From Myxococcus xanthus (GTDB lineage: Bacteria; Myxococcota; Myxococcia; Myxococcales; Myxococcaceae): a DNA stretch of 64,000 bases. Made by a program: the position numbers and the translations under genes. The stretch is from assembly GCF_900106535.1 (NCBI RefSeq), contig NZ_FNOH01000002.1, forward strand, positions 496,001-560,000, read 5' to 3'. Numbering within the stretch: position 1 is the stretch's first letter; every line of letters begins with the position of its first letter. The notes below the pieces were generated by a model, which was not told where the DNA came from, did not search any database, and saw only the letters and a list, made by a program, of their open reading frames with translations. Positions 59,765 to 64,000 of the stretch are shown piece after piece.

Positions 59765-61507
59765 CTACTCCGCGCCAGCAGCGGGCACGGCGTGCTTTCC
59801 GGACGCCTCCACGCGTGGATCCGGCCGTGGCCACACGGCGAAGGCCACGGCGGCGACGAGCGCCACCATCATCGCCACCGTGAGCGGAGTCAGCTTCCGC
59901 TTCGGCTGCGCTGCGAGCACGCCTGGCGAGGCGGACTGGGCCACGCCCGCCTTCGAGCGCAGCAACACGGTCGACCCCACCGCGCCCTCGCCTGGCGAGG
60001 GCGGCCCATTCCGGGCAGCGACCGGCGCGGAGGGGCCGCCTGCCACGGGCGCCCGCGCGATGGGCGCGGGGACCACCTTCGGTGACGCGGCACCGGCCTG
60101 CGCGCCCCCTGCTGGCGGACGTACGGGTGGAGCAGCGTCAGCGCCGCGCGGCAACGGAGCAGGCGCGAGGGGTTTCTCGGGCCCCCGAGACGCCGACACG
60201 CCTTCGTCTGGCACCTGGGCCCCAGCCACAGCCCCGTCCCGAGGCGTCGGTTTCCGGGCGCTCGGCCCTGGAGGCGCCGCGGAGGGCGGCCTCCCCACGG
60301 GCGAACGGGCGATGGGCGCGGGCACGACGTCCGCGGGCGCGACGACGGGCCGAGGCGGGGGCGCCTCCATCTCCGGCAAGGGCATCGCCTCGGCGATGGT
60401 CGCGGCGTCGTGGGATGGGGCCACCGCGGGCGCCGGCGCGGCCAGGCTGACCGTCTCCGACTCCCGGAAGGGCGGGTTCGCGTCCGGAGGATTCACGTCG
60501 ACGTCTTCGTCCTCCGTGCCGCGTCCCGAGCGCCTGCCGGGCACCGTCTCCGGCTTCGACTCCGGAGCCAGCTCCACCGCGAGCCTCGGCGTGCTCAGCG
60601 GCGTGAGCATCGGCACCTCGCCCATCGTCTGGAGCGCGCGTCCCGTCAGCGCGAAGATGAAGCTGGCCACGTCCGGGAAGCGGTCCTCCGGGCGCTTCTC
60701 CAGCGACTTCTCCACCGCCGCGATGACGTGGTCCGGCAGGTCCGGCACCAGCGCCTCCAGGGGCTCCGGCGGATCATAGACGATGCGGTAGATGAGCTCC
60801 GGAAGGTTGCCGTTGTCCCGGAACGGAAGCCGGCGCGCCAGCATCTCGTAGACGAGGCACCCGAAGGCGAAGATGTCCGTGCGCGGGTCCACCTCGCCGT
60901 TCTTCCCGGTGGCCTGCTCGGGCGCCATGTACTGCGGCGTGCCCAGGAGGATGCCGCCCTGTGTGTGCACGCTCTGCGAGTCGATGACCTTGGAGATGCC
61001 GAAGTCGAGCAACTTCACGTGCTCCATCATCACGCCGCCCACCTCGGTGGGCACGAGGAACACGTTGCCCGGCTTGAGGTCGCGGTGGACGATGCCCGCG
61101 CGGTGCGCGGCCTGGAGCGCCGAGCCCATCTGCCGCGCGCAGGAGAACACCTCCTCCAGCGTCATTGGGCCCTTGCGCAGCCTGCGCGACAGCGGCATGC
61201 CGCGCAGGCACTCCATCACCATGTAGGGCGAGCCATCCTCGAGGCTGTCGAAGTCGAGCACCTCGACGATGTTGGGGTGCCCCAGCTTCGAGGCAATCTC
61301 CGCCTCGCGCCGGAAGCGCACGAAGGCCTCGGCCCCCATGCCCGCGTCGTGGCGCAGCACCTTGATGGCCACCTGCCGTCCGCGCAGCCGCAGGTGGTTG
61401 GCCAGGAAGACGGTCCCCATGCCACCTCGGCCGAGGACGCCTGCAATCTCATAGGTCTCCCTCAGCACCGTGCCGAGGGGAATGTCATTGGGTTTGGAGG
61501 GAGCCAT
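59765..61507 (-). CDS. Ser/Thr kinase with long Pro/Ala-rich linker and C-terminal membrane helix
   Basis: A 580-residue kinase. The catalytic domain (about 18-290) is complete: G-R-G-G-M-G-T-V, Lys49, H-R-D-L-K-P-G-N, D-F-G-I-S, A-P-E. It is followed by about 240 residues rich in Pro, Ala and Gly that include two copies of a V-V-P-A-P-I-A-R-(S/A)-P-V phrase, and one membrane helix (M-M-V-A-L-V-A-A-V-A-F-A-V-W) near the C-terminus with a 20-residue tail outside. The sensor outside is thus minimal. ATG 61507 lacks a strong ribosome site. Confidence 0.92.
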   Translation of the reverse strand: MAPSKPNDIPLGTVLRETYEIAGVLGRGGMGTVFLANHLRLRGRQVAIKVLRHDAGMGAEAFVRFRREAEIASKLGHPNIVEVLDFDSLEDGSPYMVMECLRGMPLSRRLRKGPMTLEEVFSCARQMGSALQAAHRAGIVHRDLKPGNVFLVPTEVGGVMMEHVKLLDFGISKVIDSQSVHTQGGILLGTPQYMAPEQATGKNGEVDPRTDIFAFGCLVYEMLARRLPFRDNGNLPELIYRIVYDPPEPLEALVPDLPDHVIAAVEKSLEKRPEDRFPDVASFIFALTGRALQTMGEVPMLTPLSTPRLAVELAPESKPETVPGRRSGRGTEDEDVDVNPPDANPPFRESETVSLAAPAPAVAPSHDAATIAEAMPLPEMEAPPPRPVVAPADVVPAPIARSPVGRPPSAAPPGPSARKPTPRDGAVAGAQVPDEGVSASRGPEKPLAPAPLPRGADAAPPVRPPAGGAQAGAASPKVVPAPIARAPVAGGPSAPVAARNGPPSPGEGAVGSTVLLRSKAGVAQSASPGVLAAQPKRKLTPLTVAMMVALVAAVAFAVWPRPDPRVEASGKHAVPAAGAE

Positions 61508-61559
61508 GAGTAACCGGTTTTCAGCTTTGAACCGGATTCTATCCTGCTCCCTCTGACAT

Positions 61560-61582
61560 GCCTTGGCCACTGCGGCCAAGGC
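61560..61582. repeat. perfect inverted repeat near the kinase start
   Basis: GCCTTGGCC (61560-61568) and GGCCAAGGC (61574-61582), 9-bp arms and a 5-base loop, in the 129-base gap between the S46 peptidase stop and the kinase start. It may be an operator for the kinase gene or part of the upstream terminator. Confidence 0.4.
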
Positions 61583-61607
61583 GTTCAGAAAGCCCAAATC
61601 CAATCCA

Positions 61608-61626
61608 CAAGACCTCTCAGGTCTTG
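61608..61626 (-). terminator. hairpin just after the S46 peptidase gene
   Basis: CAAGACCT (61608-61615) and AGGTCTTG (61619-61626) form a perfect 8-bp stem with a 3-base loop, 10 bases after the peptidase stop on the minus strand, followed by GTGGATTGGATTTGG. Probable terminator. Confidence 0.5.
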
Positions 61627-61636
61627 AGAACCGCGA

Positions 61637-63715
61637 CTACTTCGCGGGCACGACCGCGGCGTCGCTGGCCTTGCGCAGTTCGTCTACCACGCGCCTGGCC
61701 CCGTAGACGTGCTCCAGGCCCGCCAGGATGCCCTCTCCGTGCACGGCGACCGCACGGTTCGTCTCAGGGACGTAGGCATAGCGGCCCCCCAGCGAGTGCA
61801 GGTTCCCATCGAAGATGAGCCCCACCACGCGCCCATCGCGGTCCACCAGGGGCGAGCCGGAGTTGCCGCCGATGATGTCGTTGGTGGTGGCCACGTCGAA
61901 CGGCGTCTGGGGCGGCACCTTGCCGCGCGCCTTCAGCCAGGTGTCCGGGAGCTTGTACGGCTCCTTGCCGGTGTGCCGCTCATACGCGCCGCCAAAGGTG
62001 GTGAGCGCGGCCACGGGGCGGCCATTCTCATCCCAGCCCTTCACCTGCCCCGGGTTGAGGCGGAGGGTGAAGGTGGCGTCCGGATAACCGGAGGTGCCGT
62101 ACACCGCGAGGTGCGCCTTGGCGATGCGCTCGCCATTGCGCTTGAGCACCGCCTCCACGGTGTCCTCGTAGCGCTTGCGCGCGGCGCGGGCCTCCGCGTC
62201 CACCTTGCGCGCGAAGAGAATCATCGGGTCCTTGGAGGCCTCCACCGCCGCCTTGCCGCCCTTGAGCAGCGCGGCGCGCACCTTCACGTCCCGCAGCTTC
62301 GTGCCACGCACCAGGGTGCGCGCCAGGTCGGCGGGCGCCTCGCGTCCGAGCACCTGCTGGACAAAGGGGTCATCCGCGCCCAGCGTCTCGCGCACGCGGG
62401 TGAGGCCGAAGGTCAGCAGCGCCTGGTCCAGCTCGGGCGTCACCGGCGCGTCGCGCAGGAGCTGCTGCTCCAGCGTGGGGAGCTGGGACTGGGTGTACTC
62501 GCGCAGCCGCTCCGCGTTGGGCCGCTCCTTCTCCTCGGCCACGCGCACCAGGTGCCGGGCCATGCGGAAGAGTTCGGAGGGATAGGCGTCCCCGGCCTCC
62601 TTCATGCGGTAGTCGGGCAGCATGCGGCGGTACGCATCCAACGCCTGGGTGATTTCATCCCACGCGCCGTCGGTGGCGGCCTTCACCTGCGCGTTGGCGT
62701 CCACCTTCTGGCGCAGCGCCGCCTCGTCCTGACGCTTGCCGGCCAGCAGCGCCGGGTCCGCCAGCGACTGGTGCCGCCCGCGCAGCGCCTTCAGGCCGTT
62801 CTCCACGCCGCGAAGCATGGAGCGCGTGGTGCGGTAGCGCTCCGCCGAACCCCCGGCGTACTCGCGCAACATGCCGCGCAGCTCGGCGAGCTGGAGCAAC
62901 GTGTACGGCAGGTTGACATCGCGCTGGAACTCCAGCTCGGCGACGGTCGCCTTGCGCTCGGTGCCACCCGGGTGGCCGGAGACGAAGACGAGGTCACCCT
63001 CCTTCGCGCCCTGCTTCGCCCACGGCAGGAAGTGCGGGCTCTTCGCGGGCGCATTGTCCTGCCACACACGCAGGAAGGCCGCGTCGAAGCCGAAGCGCGG
63101 GAAGTTGAAGTTGTCCGGGTCACCGCCAAAGGCGGCCATGGAGAACTCGGGCGCGAAGACGAGCCGCACGTCCTGGAAGCGACGGTACTTGTACAGGTGA
63201 TACTTGCCGCCGTTGAAGAGCGTCACCACGTCACAGCGCACGTCTCCGGACGTGGCGCAGGCGGCCTCCACCGCGGCCGTCTCCTTCTTCAACGCGGTGT
63301 TGAAGGCCGCGCCGGTGAGGCCCTTCGTCGCCGCGTTCATCTTCGCGGTGACGTCCGTCATCTCCACCAACTGGTTGGCCTCCACCTTCGGACAGCGCAG
63401 CTCCTGCGCGGCGCTCGACGCGTAGAAGCCCTTGGCCAGCAGGTCCTTCTTCGGCGAGGACAGGTCCTCGATGCAGCCGCGGATGCAGTGGTGATTGGTC
63501 ATCACCAGGCCCTCTGGCGACACGAAGCTGGCGGAGCAGCCGCCGGCCAGTCGCACCGAGCCGAGCCGGACGTGGTCCAGCCACGCCTGCGTGGGCGTGA
63601 AGCCGTAGGCCTTGTTCACCGTGTCGGAGGGAAAGGCGTCATAGGTCCACATTCCCTCGTCCGCCGAGGCGGGGAGGGACAGGAGCAGGCCGAGTGCGAG
63701 CAGTCTGCGATCCAC
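61637..63715 (-). CDS. S46-family dipeptidyl-peptidase (DPP7-like)
   Basis: A 692-residue exported serine peptidase that releases N-terminal dipeptides. T-N-H-H-C (His76) and G-G-N-S-G-S-P give the catalytic His and Ser of family S46. The residue 18 positions after the Ser is Gly (F-D-G-N), the DPP7 state; DPP11 enzymes have Arg there and prefer acidic residues. A preference for hydrophobic P1 residues is therefore likely. I start it at GTG 63715: AAGGA lies 8 bases upstream and the resulting N-terminus is a clean signal peptide cut after A-S-A. The ATG at 63736 adds seven residues and lacks a ribosome site. Confidence 0.92.
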   Translation of the reverse strand: MDRRLLALGLLLSLPASADEGMWTYDAFPSDTVNKAYGFTPTQAWLDHVRLGSVRLAGGCSASFVSPEGLVMTNHHCIRGCIEDLSSPKKDLLAKGFYASSAAQELRCPKVEANQLVEMTDVTAKMNAATKGLTGAAFNTALKKETAAVEAACATSGDVRCDVVTLFNGGKYHLYKYRRFQDVRLVFAPEFSMAAFGGDPDNFNFPRFGFDAAFLRVWQDNAPAKSPHFLPWAKQGAKEGDLVFVSGHPGGTERKATVAELEFQRDVNLPYTLLQLAELRGMLREYAGGSAERYRTTRSMLRGVENGLKALRGRHQSLADPALLAGKRQDEAALRQKVDANAQVKAATDGAWDEITQALDAYRRMLPDYRMKEAGDAYPSELFRMARHLVRVAEEKERPNAERLREYTQSQLPTLEQQLLRDAPVTPELDQALLTFGLTRVRETLGADDPFVQQVLGREAPADLARTLVRGTKLRDVKVRAALLKGGKAAVEASKDPMILFARKVDAEARAARKRYEDTVEAVLKRNGERIAKAHLAVYGTSGYPDATFTLRLNPGQVKGWDENGRPVAALTTFGGAYERHTGKEPYKLPDTWLKARGKVPPQTPFDVATTNDIIGGNSGSPLVDRDGRVVGLIFDGNLHSLGGRYAYVPETNRAVAVHGEGILAGLEHVYGARRVVDELRKASDAAVVPAK

Positions 63716-63837
63716 GTGCGGGCGTCCTTCTGTCATGACTGGGAGTGGGGGTTGCCGGTTCTGGACTTGACGGCCGGCGCGCGTCAACCCCCGAGCGGAG
63801 GATGCATTCCCCACGGGTATCATGCGCCGCGTCAGAT

Positions 63838-64000
63838 ATGCTGGAGGCAATGCCAGGCAAGCATCGCGTCTACCTCGTCCCCGGTTTCTTCGGCTTCATC
63901 AACCTGGGCGAGCTCATCTACTTCGGCCACGCCCTGGACTATCTGAAGGACGAGCTGGCCCGCAGGCAGGTGGAGGCGGAGGTCATCATCGTCCTCTCCC
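63838..64000 (+). CDS. lipase/alpha-beta hydrolase-like protein (5' end only)
   Basis: Fifty-four codons are visible before the window ends. The start M-L-E-A-M-P-G-K is followed by V-Y-L-V-P-G-F-F-G-F, the first strand and oxyanion loop of a lipase-type alpha/beta hydrolase, then L-G-E-L-I-Y-F-G-H-A-L. The second ATG (63850) has GGAGG too close to serve it well, so 63838 is preferred without certainty. Divergent from the S46 peptidase. Confidence 0.6.
   Translation, partial: MLEAMPGKHRVYLVPGFFGFINLGELIYFGHALDYLKDELARRQVEAEVIIVLS

Overview
The window is high-GC, densely packed bacterial DNA and almost certainly comes from a Myxococcus-type myxobacterium (order Myxococcales). The strongest evidence is an eleven-gene, head-to-tail carotenoid operon on the minus strand (about 31.0 to 20.6 kb). 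Its order is crtE-crtIb-crtB-crtIa-crtC-glycosyltransferase-crtYc-crtYd-acyltransferase-carA-carH, which is the organisation of the light-inducible carB operon of Myxococcus xanthus. It ends in the two MerR/B12-type light repressors CarA and CarH. Three Ser/Thr kinases, two FHA proteins, a sigma54 activator, an ADYC-domain lipoprotein and Cys-rich surface lipoproteins fit the same group. I saw no rRNA, tRNA, CRISPR array, insertion sequence or phage gene.

Layout. 1-5105 (+): a tightly overlapping kynurenine (tryptophan) degradation operon, namely a RidA-type deaminase end, 3-hydroxyanthranilate dioxygenase, ACMS decarboxylase, kynureninase, kynurenine 3-monooxygenase and an SDR lacking the catalytic Tyr. 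A nearby alpha/beta hydrolase (6097-6903, -) looks like a kynurenine formamidase. 7237-10076: a glutamine synthetase and an amino-acid permease. 10210-20587 (+): a lipoprotein, then a signalling locus with a secreted protein, a coiled-coil membrane protein, an FHA sigma54 activator, and a 1305-residue kinase-STAND-TM-FGE protein, followed by an ADYC lipoprotein. 20589-31082 (-): the carotenoid operon with its promoter and operator. 31101-34580 (+): a thioredoxin-fold protein, a nucleotide-sugar-epimerase-like protein, an esterase and small proteins. 34600-46035: a giant RCC1-repeat lipoprotein, a membrane metallophosphoesterase, a TetR regulator and a 1498-residue amidohydrolase/TSP3/Ig-like lipoprotein. 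46331-64000: assorted enzymes (ATP-grasp, esterase, HAD, GT2, GST, S46 peptidase), two more Ser/Thr kinases, an FHA protein, a chemoreceptor, a degenerate cyclase and surface proteins.

The most interesting locus is 11.7-20.6 kb. The four-gene signalling operon and the ADYC lipoprotein gene after it each have a -24/-12 (sigma54) promoter. Each promoter is preceded, at about -66 to -140, by an array of the same 13-bp inverted repeat GGCAA-N3-TTGCC. The operon encodes its own sigma54 activator with an FHA (phosphothreonine-binding) domain. The adjoining kinase carries a long insertion in its activation segment with repeated DTR(P) motifs, and the activator's N-terminus carries the same DTRP motif. 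Together these suggest a self-contained kinase to FHA-activator to sigma54 circuit whose outputs are exported proteins. This circuit is an inference from sequence.

Start codons were chosen from ribosome-binding sites, signal peptides and gene overlaps. Coding on the other strand inside these genes is treated as shadow.
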